This document shows positions 8,382 through 17,307 of a stretch of DNA of 64,000 nt, piece after piece. The translations under genes were made by a program, and so were the position numbers. The notes beneath the pieces were generated by a model, which worked only from the letters and a program-made list of their open reading frames with translations, was not told where the DNA came from and ran no database searches. Origin of the DNA: Telmatospirillum sp. Lineage in GTDB: Bacteria > Pseudomonadota > Alphaproteobacteria > CACIAM-22H2. The stretch spans positions 1-64,000 of the forward strand of contig JADCGL010000010.1 in assembly GCA_020248985.1 (NCBI GenBank), read 5' to 3'. How positions within the stretch are numbered: the stretch's first letter is position 1; the number at the start of each line of letters is the position of its first letter.

Positions 8382-9392
8382 ATGGCCCCGTTGCCGCCGA
8401 AAAAGAAAGCCAAATCCGAAGAGAACGTGCCTTCGGCCGAAGCGCTGATCAAATATTATCGCGACATGCTTCTGATCCGCCGCTTCGAAGAGAAGGCGGG
8501 CCAGATGTACGGCATGGGGCTCATCGGCGGCTTCTGCCATTTGTATATTGGGCAGGAAGCCGTCGTCGTCGGCATGCAATCGACGATCACGCCGGACGAC
8601 GCCGTCATCACGAGCTATCGCGACCACGGCCACATGCTCGCCTGCGGCATGGAGCCGGGCGGGGTGATGGCCGAACTCACCGGGCGCATCGGCGGCTACT
8701 CGAAGGGCAAGGGCGGCTCGATGCACATGTTCTCGAAAGAGAAGAACTTCTACGGCGGCCACGGCATCGTGGGCGCCCAGGTGCCGCTCGGCACGGGCAT
8801 CGCGTTCGCGTCCAAATATCGCGGCAAGACCAACGTATCGCTGACCTACATGGGCGACGGGGCCGTGAACCAGGGCCAGGTCTATGAGAGCTTCAACATG
8901 GCGCAGCTCTGGAAGCTGCCCGTGATCTTCATCATCGAGAACAACAAATACGGCATGGGCACGTCGATCGAGCGCGCCTCGTCGACGACCGATTTCTACC
9001 ATCGCGGTGCCGCGCACGGCATTCCGGGCGAAGCGGTCGACGGCATGAACGTGCTGTCGGTGCGCGCGGCGGGCCTGCGCGCGGTCGAGCATGCGCGCAC
9101 GAAGGGGCCGTACATTCTCGAGATGCAGACCTACCGCTATCGCGGCCACTCGATGTCGGACCCCGCCAAATACCGGCAGAAGGAGGAGGTCGACAAGATG
9201 CGCAGCCAGCACGACCCCATCGAAAGCCACGCCAAATTCCTGCTCGAAGGCGGCTTTGCCGACGAAGCAGCCCTCAAAGCCATCGACCGCGAAGTGAAGG
9301 ATATCTCGAGCAAAGCGGCCGAGTTCGCCCAGAACAGCCCCGAGCCGCCGGTGAGCGAACTTTTCACCGACGTGCTGATCGAAACGAACTGA
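8382..9392 (+). CDS. pdhA: Pyruvate dehydrogenase E1 alpha subunit
   Basis: The alpha subunit of the thiamine-diphosphate-dependent E1 component, which decarboxylates pyruvate and acetylates lipoyl groups. It is 336 aa from the ATG at 8382, preceded by AGGAAAA; an in-frame upstream TTG/ATG region encodes non-conserved residues. The ThDP-binding motif GDGAVNQGQ followed by ENNKYGMGT is present. The phosphorylatable-type loop [15 protein letters not shown] and the N-terminal [12 protein letters not shown] block are also typical. It is the first gene of the pdhA-pdhB-pdhC-lpdA cluster, ending 29 bases before pdhB. Confidence 0.96.
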   Translation: MAPLPPKKKAKSEENVPSAEALIKYYRDMLLIRRFEEKAGQMYGMGLIGGFCHLYIGQEAVVVGMQSTITPDDAVITSYRDHGHMLACGMEPGGVMAELTGRIGGYSKGKGGSMHMFSKEKNFYGGHGIVGAQVPLGTGIAFASKYRGKTNVSLTYMGDGAVNQGQVYESFNMAQLWKLPVIFIIENNKYGMGTSIERASSTTDFYHRGAAHGIPGEAVDGMNVLSVRAAGLRAVEHARTKGPYILEMQTYRYRGHSMSDPAKYRQKEEVDKMRSQHDPIESHAKFLLEGGFADEAALKAIDREVKDISSKAAEFAQNSPEPPVSELFTDVLIETN

Positions 9393-9421
9393 GCGCTGGC
9401 TTTCGAAGAAGGAAACGACCT

Positions 9422-9665
9422 ATGCCGACCAATGTTCTGATGCCCGCTCTGTCGCCGACCATGACCGAAGGCAAAATCGCGCGCTGGCTCAAGGCCGAAG
9501 GCGATTCGGTCAAGTCCGGCCAGGTGCTGTGCGAAATCGAAACCGACAAAGCGACGATGGAAGTCGAAGCGGTCGACGAAGGCACGCTTGCCAAGATCGT
9601 GGTGCCCGGCGGCACCGAGAACGTCAAAGTCAACGACGTGATCGCGATCATCGCGGCCGAAGGCG
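9422..9665 (+). repeat. Lipoyl-domain coding repeat, copy 1 (partner at 10809-11052)
   Basis: The first 244 bases of pdhB and of pdhC are near-identical direct repeats encoding the lipoyl domain. One stretch of 47 bases centred on the lipoyl-lysine codon is the same in both. Copies lie about 1.4 kb apart in the same orientation. Confidence 0.85.
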
Positions 9666-10783
9666 AAAGCGTTTCGGCGGCTGCGACGGCATCGTCTGCG
9701 GCCCCGCTCGCAGCCCCCGCGATCGTTGCGGCAGCTGCCCCGCAAGCAGCGGCCGCCGTTGCCGCGGCCCCTGCCGCCAACGAACCCGACATGGGCGAGA
9801 CGAAGGTCATCACCGTGCGCGAAGCTTTGCGCGACGGCATGGCCGAGGAAATGCGCCGCGACGAAAACGTGTTCCTGATGGGCGAGGAAGTCGCCGAGTA
9901 CCAAGGGGCCTACAAGATCAGCCAAGGCCTGCTGCAGGAATTCGGGCCGCGCCGCGTAGTCGACACGCCGATCACCGAGCAGGGCTTTGCCGGCCTCGCT
10001 GTGGGGGCGGGCTTCATGGGCTTGCGCCCGATCGTCGAGTTCATGACCTGGAACTTCTCGATGCAGGCGATCGACCAGATCATCAATTCGGCCGCCAAGA
10101 CGCTCTACATGTCCGGCGGCCAGATGGGCTGTCCGATCGTGTTCCGCGGCCCCAACGGGGCGGCGAGCCGTGTAGGCGCCCAGCACTCGCAATGCTATGC
10201 CTCGTGGTACGCGCATTGCCCGGGCCTCAAAGTGATCGCACCCGCTTCGGCCGCCGACGCCAAGGGCCTGATGAAGGCCGCGATCCGCGATCCCAATCCC
10301 GTGCTGATCCTCGAGAACGAAATTCTCTACGGCACGTCGGGACCGGTGCCCGTGTCCGCCGACTATGTGGTGCCGATCGGCAAGGCCAAAATCGTGCGCG
10401 CGGGCAAGGACGTGACGATCACGGCCTTCTCGATCATGGTTGGTAAGGCGCTGGCAGCGGCCGAAGCGCTCGCCAAAATCGGCATCGATGCTGAAGTCAT
10501 CGATCTGCGCTCGATCCGCCCGCTCGATACCGAAACGATCGTGCGCTCGGTCCAGAAGACCAATCGCCTCGTCTCTTGCGAAGAGGGCTGGCCGTTTGCG
10601 GGTATCGGCGCCGAACTCGGCATGCAGATGATGGAACAGTGCTTCGACTGGCTCGACGCGCCCGTCAAGCGCGTGCACGGGCTCGACATTCCGCTGCCCT
10701 ACGCCGCCAATCTCGAAAAGCTTGCGCTGCCGCAGGCCGACCACATCGTCGAAGCCGCCAAGTCCGTCCTCTACAAGAACTGA
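9422..10783 (+). CDS. pdhB: Pyruvate dehydrogenase E1 beta subunit with N-terminal lipoyl domain
   Basis: E1 beta subunit of 453 aa. Residues 1-80 are a complete biotinyl-lipoyl domain with the lipoyl-lysine motif [10 protein letters not shown]. An Ala/Pro-rich linker (about 83-125) follows, then the transketolase-like pyrimidine-binding and C-terminal domains ([19 protein letters not shown] onward). Plain E1 beta proteins are about 330 aa and lack the lipoyl domain; the fusion is known from rhizobia and other alphaproteobacteria. The lipoyl domain is almost the same as that of pdhC, including at nucleotide level. It partners PdhA in an alpha2-beta2 E1. Confidence 0.96.
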   Translation: MPTNVLMPALSPTMTEGKIARWLKAEGDSVKSGQVLCEIETDKATMEVEAVDEGTLAKIVVPGGTENVKVNDVIAIIAAEGESVSAAATASSAAPLAAPAIVAAAAPQAAAAVAAAPAANEPDMGETKVITVREALRDGMAEEMRRDENVFLMGEEVAEYQGAYKISQGLLQEFGPRRVVDTPITEQGFAGLAVGAGFMGLRPIVEFMTWNFSMQAIDQIINSAAKTLYMSGGQMGCPIVFRGPNGAASRVGAQHSQCYASWYAHCPGLKVIAPASAADAKGLMKAAIRDPNPVLILENEILYGTSGPVPVSADYVVPIGKAKIVRAGKDVTITAFSIMVGKALAAAEALAKIGIDAEVIDLRSIRPLDTETIVRSVQKTNRLVSCEEGWPFAGIGAELGMQMMEQCFDWLDAPVKRVHGLDIPLPYAANLEKLALPQADHIVEAAKSVLYKN

Positions 10784-10808
10784 CGCCGCGCGCGAGGGAG
10801 ATCCGAAC

Positions 10809-11052
10809 ATGCCCACCAATGTGCTGATGCCCGCTTTGTCGCCGACCATGACGGAAGGCAAGATCGCGCGCTGGCTGAAAGCCGAAGGCGATACGGTCAA
10901 GTCTGGCCAAGTGCTGTGCGAAATCGAAACCGACAAAGCGACGATGGAAGTCGAAGCAGTCGACGAGGGCGTGCTCGCCAAGATCGTCGTGCCCGGCGGT
11001 ACCGACGGCGTGAAGGTCAACGACGTGATCGCCGTGATCGCGGGCGAAGGCG
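10809..11052 (+). repeat. Lipoyl-domain coding repeat, copy 2 (partner at 9422-9665)
   Basis: Second copy of the near-identical lipoyl-domain sequence shared with pdhB. Third-position differences are few compared with what separate long-term evolution would give, which suggests gene conversion or recent duplication. Confidence 0.85.
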
Positions 11053-12110
11053 AAGACGCCAAAGCCGTCGCCGCCAAGGGTGCCGCACCCGCGGCAGCAC
11101 CGGCCGCTGCCGCACCTGTTGCCGCTGCACCCACCGCCGCAGCCGCACCGGCGCCTGTCGCGGCTGCCGCTGCAGCACCGCAGGGTGCGCGCGTTTTTGC
11201 CTCGCCCCTTGCACGCCGCATTGCCGAGCAGAGCAATCTCGATCTTGGCAAGATCGCGGGCTCGGGCCCCGGCGGGCGCATCGTCAAACACGACGTGGAA
11301 GCCGCCATGGCGGGCGGCGGTGCGAAGAAATCGGCGGCACCGGCGCCGACTGCTGCTGCTGCGTCCGCACCCGCACCCGTCGCGGTTTCGTCGGCGGCGT
11401 TGGCCGCGATCGGCCCGCACAAACTCGTCCCGCTCTCGACGATGCGCAAGGTGATCGCGCGCCGCCTGACCGAGAGCAAGCAGCAAGTACCGCACTTCTA
11501 TCTGACGGTCGATTGCGACATCGACAAGCTGCTGGCCGGCCGTGCGGCTTTGAACGCCAAGAGCCCCGAAAAGGGCCCGGGTGCATTCAAGCTGTCGGTC
11601 AACGACTTCATCATCAAGTCGGTTGCGGCGGCTTTGCGCCAAGTGCCCAACGCGAACGCCTCGTTCTCGGACGACGGCATGCTGCTGTGGGAGAACGTGG
11701 ATATTTCGGTCGCGGTTGCCATCGACGGCGGCCTCATCACGCCGATCATCCGCGACGCCGACAAGAAGGGCCTCGTCGAAATCTCGAACACGATGAAGGA
11801 TCTCGCCGCACGCGCCAAATCGGGCAAACTCAAGCCCGAAGAATTCCAGGGTGGCACGTTCTCGATCTCCAATCTCGGCATGTTCGGCATCAAGGATTTC
11901 GCGGCCGTCATCAACCCGCCGCAGGGCTGCATCCTCGCGGTCGGGGCGGGCGAACAGCGCCCGGTCGTGAAGAACGGCGCACTCGCCATCGCCACGATGA
12001 TGAGCGTGACGCTCTCGGTCGACCATCGTGTGGTCGATGGCTCGGTCGGTGCCGAGTTCCTCGCCGCCTTCAAAAAGATCGTCGAAGACCCGCTGGCGAT
12101 GCTGCTGTAG
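10809..12110 (+). CDS. pdhC: Dihydrolipoyllysine acetyltransferase (PDH E2)
   Basis: E2 core of the pyruvate dehydrogenase complex, 433 aa, which transfers acetyl groups from lipoate to CoA. Domains in order: one lipoyl domain (residues 1-80, [10 protein letters not shown]), an Ala/Pro linker, the peripheral subunit-binding domain (VFASPLARRIAEQSNLDLGK and GSGPGGRIVKHD), a second linker, and the catalytic domain from about residue 205. The catalytic motif DHRVVDGSVG and the FSISNLGMFG block are present. The start is the ATG at 10809, matching the conserved MPTNVLMP opening; the frame is open upstream into pdhB. Confidence 0.96.
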   Translation: MPTNVLMPALSPTMTEGKIARWLKAEGDTVKSGQVLCEIETDKATMEVEAVDEGVLAKIVVPGGTDGVKVNDVIAVIAGEGEDAKAVAAKGAAPAAAPAAAAPVAAAPTAAAAPAPVAAAAAAPQGARVFASPLARRIAEQSNLDLGKIAGSGPGGRIVKHDVEAAMAGGGAKKSAAPAPTAAAASAPAPVAVSSAALAAIGPHKLVPLSTMRKVIARRLTESKQQVPHFYLTVDCDIDKLLAGRAALNAKSPEKGPGAFKLSVNDFIIKSVAAALRQVPNANASFSDDGMLLWENVDISVAVAIDGGLITPIIRDADKKGLVEISNTMKDLAARAKSGKLKPEEFQGGTFSISNLGMFGIKDFAAVINPPQGCILAVGAGEQRPVVKNGALAIATMMSVTLSVDHRVVDGSVGAEFLAAFKKIVEDPLAMLL

Positions 12111-12141
12111 GCAACGCTGATCTGAAAATGGGGACAAGAGA

Positions 12142-13557
12142 ATGCCCGACCAAAGTTTCGATCTGATCGTCGTCGGCGGAGGGCCGGGGGGCTATGTTGC
12201 GGCCATCCGTGCGGCCCAGCTCAAGATGAACGTGGCGCTTGTCGAAGCGCAGCATCTGGGCGGCATCTGCCTCAATTGGGGCTGCATCCCGACCAAGGCG
12301 CTGCTGCGCTCGTCGGAGATCTATGCGCTGATGCATCATCTCGATGCGTTCGGCCTGTCGGCCGACAATGTTCGCTTCGACGTCGCCAAGGTCGTCGCAC
12401 GTTCGCGCAAAGTGGCAAGCCAGCTCTCCGGCGGCGTCAAGCATCTGCTCAAGAAAAACAAAGTCACCGTCTTCGACGGGTTCGGCAAACTCAACGGCGT
12501 TGCGGCCGGCGGTTTGCGCAAAATCGCGGTCGCCAAAGACGGAAAACCGGTGGCCGATCTCGTGGCGAAAAACGTGATCCTGGCGACGGGTGCACGCGCG
12601 CGCGTGGTTCCGGGCCTCGAGCCCGACGGCAAGATCGTGTGGACCTACAAGGAAGCGATGGTGCCGCCGTCGATGCCGAAATCTTTGGTCGTCGTCGGCT
12701 CGGGTGCGATCGGCATCGAGTTCGCGTCGTTCTATCGCGCGATGGGTGCGGACGTGACGGTCGTCGAAATGATGGACCGCGTGCTGCCCGTGGAAGACGA
12801 AGAGATCAGCGCCTTCGCGCGCAAAGCCTTCGAAAAGCAGGGCATGAAGATTCTGACGTCGGCAACCGTCAAGGGCGTGAAGAAGGCAGCCGACAGCGCC
12901 ACCGTCACGGTCGAGGTCGCGGGCAAGACGCAGGAGATCACGGTCGAGCGCGTGATCTCGGCCGTCGGCATTGTCGGAAATGTCGAAAATCTCGGGCTCG
13001 AGGGCACGAAGGTGAAAGTCGATCGCACGCATGTGGTGATCGACCCCTATTGCGCTACGGGCGAGCCGGGTGTTTACGCGATCGGCGATCTTGCGGGTGC
13101 CCCTTGGCTTGCGCACAAGGCGAGCCACGAGGGCGTGCTCTGCGTCGAGAAGATCGCCGGCATCAAGGGCGTGCATCCGCTCGACGTCACCAACATTCCG
13201 GGCTGCACCTACTGCACGCCGCAGGTGGCGTCGGTGGGCTTGACCGAGAAGAAGGCCAAGGAACTTGGCCACACGGTGAAGGTCGGGCGTTTCCCCTTCA
13301 TCGGCAACGGCAAGGCAATCGCGTTGGGCGAGCCCGAGGGCATGGTCAAGACCGTGTTCGACGCCAAGACCGGCGAGTTGCTGGGGGCGCACATGATCGG
13401 CGCTGAAGTGACCGAGCTCATCCAGGGCTACGGCATTGCCAAGACGCTCGAAACGACCGAGGCCGACCTCATGCACACGGTCTTCCCGCATCCGACCCTG
13501 TCGGAAATGATGCACGAGAGCGTGCTTGACGCCTATGGTCGCGCGGTCCATTTCTAG
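12142..13557 (+). CDS. lpdA: Dihydrolipoyl dehydrogenase (PDH E3)
   Basis: Flavoprotein disulfide reductase of 471 aa that reoxidises dihydrolipoyl groups with NAD+. It has the FAD-binding VVGGGPGGYVAA near the N-terminus. The redox-active pair Cys43/Cys48 lies in GGICLNWGCIPTKA. The NAD-binding GSGAIGIEFASFY and the FAD-binding YAIGDLAG are visible, as is the C-terminal active-site HPHPTLSE-type region, here FPHPTLSEMMHE. It completes the pdh operon, 31 bases after pdhC. The note CLNWGC rather than CLNVGC is usual for one lpd subgroup. Confidence 0.96.
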   Translation: MPDQSFDLIVVGGGPGGYVAAIRAAQLKMNVALVEAQHLGGICLNWGCIPTKALLRSSEIYALMHHLDAFGLSADNVRFDVAKVVARSRKVASQLSGGVKHLLKKNKVTVFDGFGKLNGVAAGGLRKIAVAKDGKPVADLVAKNVILATGARARVVPGLEPDGKIVWTYKEAMVPPSMPKSLVVVGSGAIGIEFASFYRAMGADVTVVEMMDRVLPVEDEEISAFARKAFEKQGMKILTSATVKGVKKAADSATVTVEVAGKTQEITVERVISAVGIVGNVENLGLEGTKVKVDRTHVVIDPYCATGEPGVYAIGDLAGAPWLAHKASHEGVLCVEKIAGIKGVHPLDVTNIPGCTYCTPQVASVGLTEKKAKELGHTVKVGRFPFIGNGKAIALGEPEGMVKTVFDAKTGELLGAHMIGAEVTELIQGYGIAKTLETTEADLMHTVFPHPTLSEMMHESVLDAYGRAVHF

Positions 13558-13561
13558 GGGT

Positions 13562-14005
13562 ATGGAATTGCGTTGGCCAGTAAAGATAATTTCCTACCTC
13601 GGCCCAGTATTTGGGCCGATCTGCTCGGTGTGGATTTCGTATGAACGAGGCTGGGAATTGCTTGGTGTTTTATGGATGTATGCCTATATAATCCCTTTCT
13701 CTATTGTATGTTTTTTTCAAATTTATTTGCCTAGCTCATTTGGTAAAGCCCTCATTAACTCGATTTCATTGCCATTGTCAGCGTCTTCTAGCGCATTAGT
13801 TTCGACTTATTGGCGGCTTGGAGAAAACTCTCAATACAGTGAAGTAATTTCTCTTTTGTATTTGATCCTGGCGATCCACCTAGCATTGTGGATTCTTGGC
13901 GCATTGTTTGCCGTTATCTTTTTCGTGATTGATTCTGATACGAATGGAAAAAAACGTGCCTGGATTGGCGCCTTTAATGAATATTTTGGAAAAGAAAGGG
14001 TTTGA
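13562..14005 (+). CDS. AT-rich orphan membrane protein of unknown function
   Basis: A 147-residue predicted membrane protein with about four hydrophobic segments (near residues 8-25, 35-55, 65-85 and 100-125). I recognise no family. The ATG at 13562 starts four bases after the lpdA stop, with only a weak GGGG upstream. Codon use is strikingly different from everything around it: many AT-ending codons (ATA, TTA, TTT) and runs of T, in a region otherwise full of GCC/CGC/CTG. The low-GC segment begins right after lpdA and continues into the first codons of lipA. This points to recent insertion of foreign DNA; the gene may be a passenger or the remains of a mobile unit. Confidence 0.55.
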   Translation: MELRWPVKIISYLGPVFGPICSVWISYERGWELLGVLWMYAYIIPFSIVCFFQIYLPSSFGKALINSISLPLSASSSALVSTYWRLGENSQYSEVISLLYLILAIHLALWILGALFAVIFFVIDSDTNGKKRAWIGAFNEYFGKERV

Positions 14006-14006
14006 A

Positions 14007-14954
14007 TTGTCTGATAGAGCTACCGTGCGCCATCCCGAGAAGGCCCATCGCCCGGACAATCCGGTGCGCGTGGGCAAGCCCGAATGGATCCGCGTCAAAG
14101 CGCCGACCTCGCCCGAATACGCGGAGACCAAGCGCATCGTGCGCGAGCGCGGGCTTGTGACCGTGTGCGAAGAGGCTGCCTGCCCGAATATCGGCGAGTG
14201 CTGGAAGAAAAAGCACGCGACGATGATGATCCTGGGCGCTGTGTGCACGCGCGCCTGCAGCTTTTGCAACGTCGCGACCGGCATGCCCGACAAGCTCGAT
14301 CCGCACGAGCCCGAGAAGGTGGCGGATGCCGCGGCCGCGATGGGCCTCCAGCATGTCGTGATCACCTCGGTCGACCGCGACGATCTCGACGATGGCGGGG
14401 CCGAACATTTCGCGCGCGTGATCCGCGCTTTGCGCGAACGCTGCCCGGGCACGACCATCGAAGTGCTCACGCCGGATTTTCTGCGCAAAGAGGGTGCGCT
14501 TGAAATCGTCGTGGCGGCCAAGCCCGACGTGTTCAACCACAATCTCGAAACCGTCCCGCGCCTCTACCCGACGATCCGGCCCGGGGCGCGCTATTTCCAT
14601 TCGCTGCGCCTTCTGCAGCGCGTGAAGGAACTCGACCCGACTTTGTTCACCAAGTCGGGCCTGATGGTGGGGTTGGGCGAAAACCGGCTTGAGATCATGC
14701 AGGTGATGGACGACATGCGCTCGGCCGATATCGATTTTCTCACCATCGGCCAGTATTTGCAGCCGAGCCCCAAACACGCGGCTCTCGACCGGTTCGTGAC
14801 CCCCGACGAATTCGGCGAATATGCGGCGACGGCCAAATCGAAGGGCTTCCTGCTGGTCTCGTCGAGCCCGCTCACGCGCTCGTCCTACCATGCGGACCGC
14901 GATTTTGCGGCCCTGCGCGCGGCCCGCGAAGCCAAGCTCGCAGCCGCACGCTGA
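14007..14954 (+). CDS. lipA: Lipoyl synthase
   Basis: Radical-SAM enzyme that inserts two sulfurs into protein-bound octanoyl groups to make lipoyl cofactor, used by the E2/E1-beta lipoyl domains encoded upstream. It has the auxiliary-cluster cysteines in [13 protein letters not shown] and the radical-SAM CTRACSFC. Conserved LipA text begins at [13 protein letters not shown] chose TTG 14007 because GAAAGGG lies six bases upstream and it gives a normal length of 315 aa. ATG 13977 (ten residues longer, no ribosome site) is the alternative. The first five or so codons are AT-rich like the preceding orphan gene, so the native 5' end seems to have been replaced. Confidence 0.93.
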   Translation: MSDRATVRHPEKAHRPDNPVRVGKPEWIRVKAPTSPEYAETKRIVRERGLVTVCEEAACPNIGECWKKKHATMMILGAVCTRACSFCNVATGMPDKLDPHEPEKVADAAAAMGLQHVVITSVDRDDLDDGGAEHFARVIRALRERCPGTTIEVLTPDFLRKEGALEIVVAAKPDVFNHNLETVPRLYPTIRPGARYFHSLRLLQRVKELDPTLFTKSGLMVGLGENRLEIMQVMDDMRSADIDFLTIGQYLQPSPKHAALDRFVTPDEFGEYAATAKSKGFLLVSSSPLTRSSYHADRDFAALRAAREAKLAAAR

Positions 14955-14976
14955 GCCCACTTCGCCGCCGCCGCAC

Positions 14977-15444
14977 ATGCCCACACACGCCGAAAAACGC
15001 GCGATGCCCTACACGCCCGAACAATTGTTCGAGCTTGTGCAGCGCGTCGATCGCTATCCCGAATTCCTGCCCTGGTGCATCGCGGCACGCCTCAAAGGCC
15101 AGGAGAGCAACGTCGCGATCTGGGATCTCGTGATCGGCTTCAAGATGATCCGCGAGCGTTTCACGAGCCGCGTCACCTTGCAGCCGCCGGCCCCGGACCT
15201 GCATCCGCGCATCGACGTGTCCTACGCCGACGGGCCGTTCCGCTATCTCAACAACCATTGGATTTTCGAGCGCCAGGCGGACGGCACCACCGTGATCGAC
15301 TTCTTCGTCGATTTCGAGTTCCGTTCGAAGCTGCTGCAGTCCATCATGGGCGTGCTGTTCAACGAGGCGGTCAAGCGCATGGTCGCGGCTTTCGAGACGC
15401 GCGCGCGTGCGCTCTACGCCCCCAACGCGCCGGAGGCGAAATGA
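14977..15444 (+). CDS. COQ10/RatA-like START-domain ubiquinone-binding protein
   Basis: A 155-residue protein of the COQ10/SRPBCC superfamily, which binds ubiquinone or related lipids and supports respiratory electron transport. The opening MPTHAEKRAMPYTPEQLFEL, then RYPEFLPWC and FRSKLLQSIMGVLF, match this family well. The ATG at 14977 sits 22 bases after the lipA stop. The end overlaps the pirin gene as ATGA. Position directly after lipA is common in alphaproteobacteria. RatA-type toxin function has been proposed for an E. coli homologue, but the metabolic context here favours the COQ10 role. Confidence 0.85.
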   Translation: MPTHAEKRAMPYTPEQLFELVQRVDRYPEFLPWCIAARLKGQESNVAIWDLVIGFKMIRERFTSRVTLQPPAPDLHPRIDVSYADGPFRYLNNHWIFERQADGTTVIDFFVDFEFRSKLLQSIMGVLFNEAVKRMVAAFETRARALYAPNAPEAK

Positions 15445-16310
15445 GTGGAGCGATCGAACTTCTGCTGACCACCAGTCCGCACGACATCGGCGCTTTCGAA
15501 GTGCGCCGTGCGCTTCCCAAGCGCGAGCGCCGGCATATCGGGCCGTTCGTGTTCTTCGACCATCTGGGGCCGGCGACGCTCGCACCCGGTGCGGGCATGG
15601 ATGTGCGCCCGCATCCGCATATCGGGCTGGCGACCGTCACGTATCTGTTCGACGGCGAAATCATGCACCGCGATTCGCTGGGCTATGTGCAGGCGATCCA
15701 ACCGGGCGCGCTCAATTGGATGGTCGCAGGTCGCGGCATCGTGCATTCCGAGCGCACGGCCGCTGACAAGCGCGACGGCAGCCTCACCATGCACGGCATC
15801 CAGACATGGGTCGCGTTGCCGCCCGCTTTGGAAGAATGCGAACCGAGCTTCGCGCACCACCCGGCCGCCACCCTGCCGACGACGACGCAGGACGGCGTCT
15901 GGCTCAAATGCATTCTAGGCGAGGCGTACGGCCTCAAAGCACCGGTCGCCGATCCGTGGCCGATCTTCTATCTGCATGCCGAGTTCCCGGCAGGCTCGGC
16001 TTTGGCGCTACCGGCCAACTATGCCGAACGCGGCGCTTATGTCGTTTCGGGCGCTTTGGAAGTGGACGGGACCACGACCGAACCCGGCACGCTCGCCGTG
16101 TTCAAAGAGGGCACGCACGTGACCCTGCGCGCTGCGACGCCCACACGCGCGATGCTGCTGGGCGGGGCGACCCTGCCCGGCGAACGCACGATCTGGTGGA
16201 ATTTCGTATCGTCCGACAAAGACCGCCTGGCCAAAGCCAAGGCCGACTGGAAAGCCGGCAACTTCCCGAAAGTCCCCGGCGAAACCGAATTCATCCCGCT
16301 GCCGGAGTAA
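15441..16310 (+). CDS. Pirin family protein
   Basis: A cupin-fold pirin of 289 aa. Metal-ligand motifs are visible: HPHIGLATVTYLF and GRGIVHSER, with MHGIQTWVALP typical of the family. The C-terminal extension (PGERTIWWNFVSS) is also conserved in bacterial pirins. Start ATG 15441 overlaps the previous stop and has GGAGG upstream; earlier sequence in this frame is noise. Pirins range from quercetinases to regulators; in some bacteria a pirin modulates pyruvate dehydrogenase activity. Location just downstream of the pdh-lip genes makes that worth noting, but it is inference. Confidence 0.88.
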   Translation: MSGAIELLLTTSPHDIGAFEVRRALPKRERRHIGPFVFFDHLGPATLAPGAGMDVRPHPHIGLATVTYLFDGEIMHRDSLGYVQAIQPGALNWMVAGRGIVHSERTAADKRDGSLTMHGIQTWVALPPALEECEPSFAHHPAATLPTTTQDGVWLKCILGEAYGLKAPVADPWPIFYLHAEFPAGSALALPANYAERGAYVVSGALEVDGTTTEPGTLAVFKEGTHVTLRAATPTRAMLLGGATLPGERTIWWNFVSSDKDRLAKAKADWKAGNFPKVPGETEFIPLPE

Positions 16311-16313
16311 GTG

Positions 16314-16330
16314 CGAAGCCTAAGGCTTCG
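16314..16330. terminator. Hairpin between convergent pirin and cinA genes
   Basis: CGAAGCC and GGCTTCG are separated by TAA, a perfect seven-base stem, placed exactly between two convergent genes and overlapping the cinA stop region. There is no T tract, so if it terminates it does so weakly or with help. Confidence 0.4.
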
Positions 16331-16814
16331 TGGCACCGTCGAGCAGCAGCTCGAGCGCGAATTCGACGGCTTGCGTGCGCACCATCGCGCGGTCGCCGCC
16401 GAAGATGCGGTGCGTGGTTTGTGTGGCGCGGGCTTTGCGCGCGAGGCCGAAATGCACGAGGCCGACGGGCTTTTCGAGCGAGCCGCCGCCGGGCCCGGCA
16501 ATGCCGGTGATCGACACGGCCATGTCGGCATGGCTGCGGTTGAGGGCACCCTCGGCCATCGCGCGCGCGACGGGCTCGCTCACGGCCCCGAACGCAAGCA
16601 GCAAAGCGGGCGAGACGGCGAGCATCTCTTCTTTGGCTTCGTTCGAGTAGGTCACGAAGCCGCGCTCGACGATTTCGGACGAGCCCGGCACTTCGGTCAA
16701 AGCGGCCGCGACGAGACCGCCCGTGCAGGATTCGGCCGTCGCGACCTTGAGCTTTGCGCGTCTGCAGGCCGCCAGCACGTCGAACGCAGCACCGATGACG
16801 GCTTGTTTATCCAA
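16320..16814 (-). CDS. cinA: CinA C-terminal domain protein (NMN amidohydrolase family)
   Basis: A 164-residue stand-alone CinA C-terminal domain, as in E. coli PncC, which deamidates nicotinamide mononucleotide in pyridine nucleotide recycling. The family motifs ATAESCTGGLVAAALTEVPG, RGFVTYSNEAK and SITGIAGPGGG are all present. There is no N-terminal MoaB-like domain, which is normal for this short form. The gene overlaps pgpA by eight bases and is the last gene of the minus-strand ispDF-pgpA-cinA unit. Confidence 0.93.
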   Translation of the reverse strand: MDKQAVIGAAFDVLAACRRAKLKVATAESCTGGLVAAALTEVPGSSEIVERGFVTYSNEAKEEMLAVSPALLLAFGAVSEPVARAMAEGALNRSHADMAVSITGIAGPGGGSLEKPVGLVHFGLARKARATQTTHRIFGGDRAMVRTQAVEFALELLLDGATKP

Positions 16815-17307
16815 TCCAAACTCCCAGCACCCATACCGCCGCTGCCGACCACAGGGCAGCGAGCAAATCGTCGAGCATCACGCCCAAGCCGCCGCCGACA
16901 TTGCGGTCGGCCCAATTGGCCGGATAGGGCTTCACGATATCGGCAATCCGAAATAGCACGAAGGCAGCAAGCCAGCCCAGTGGCGAGAAGGGGGCTGCCA
17001 GCAATGTGAGCCACATGCCCGCCACTTCGTCGATCACGATGAAGCCGGGGTCCTGGACATTCGTGTTTGCGACGACGCGTTCGCTTGCCCATATGCCCAA
17101 GGCCGATACGGCGACCGTGCCCGCCGCGAGGGCCATCCAGCCGCCGAGCAGCCATATGCCGTAGGCGAAGGGCAGGGCGGCGAGGCTGCCCCAGGTACCC
17201 GACGCAAACGGGATCAGGCCCGAGCCGAACCAGGTCGCGGCCAAGGTCGCGGGATCGCGCAAGGTAAGGCCCGTCGGCAGGCGCCCGTAGGTGAATTGCA
17301 GTTTCAT
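16807..17307 (-). CDS. pgpA: Phosphatidylglycerophosphatase A
   Basis: A membrane enzyme of 166 aa that dephosphorylates phosphatidylglycerol phosphate in phospholipid synthesis. Visible family motifs are FASGTWGSLAALPF (residues about 34-47), FIVIDEVAGMW and KPYPANWADR, and the C-terminal GGLGVMLDDLLA. The start is the ATG at 17307, the beginning of the conserved protein; the longer open frame upstream is antisense noise in ispDF. It overlaps ispDF by four bases and cinA by eight, consistent with a translationally coupled operon. Confidence 0.93.
   Translation of the reverse strand: MKLQFTYGRLPTGLTLRDPATLAATWFGSGLIPFASGTWGSLAALPFAYGIWLLGGWMALAAGTVAVSALGIWASERVVANTNVQDPGFIVIDEVAGMWLTLLAAPFSPLGWLAAFVLFRIADIVKPYPANWADRNVGGGLGVMLDDLLAALWSAAAVWVLGVWIG

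Noticed and set aside
9137-11479. A 780-codon minus-strand frame across pdhB/pdhC
   Set aside because: It is antisense to the clearly recognised pyruvate dehydrogenase genes and shows repeated low-complexity text from the duplicated lipoyl domains.
13562-14005. AT-rich gene considered as part of an insertion sequence
   Set aside because: No transposase, terminal inverted repeats or target duplications were seen around it.
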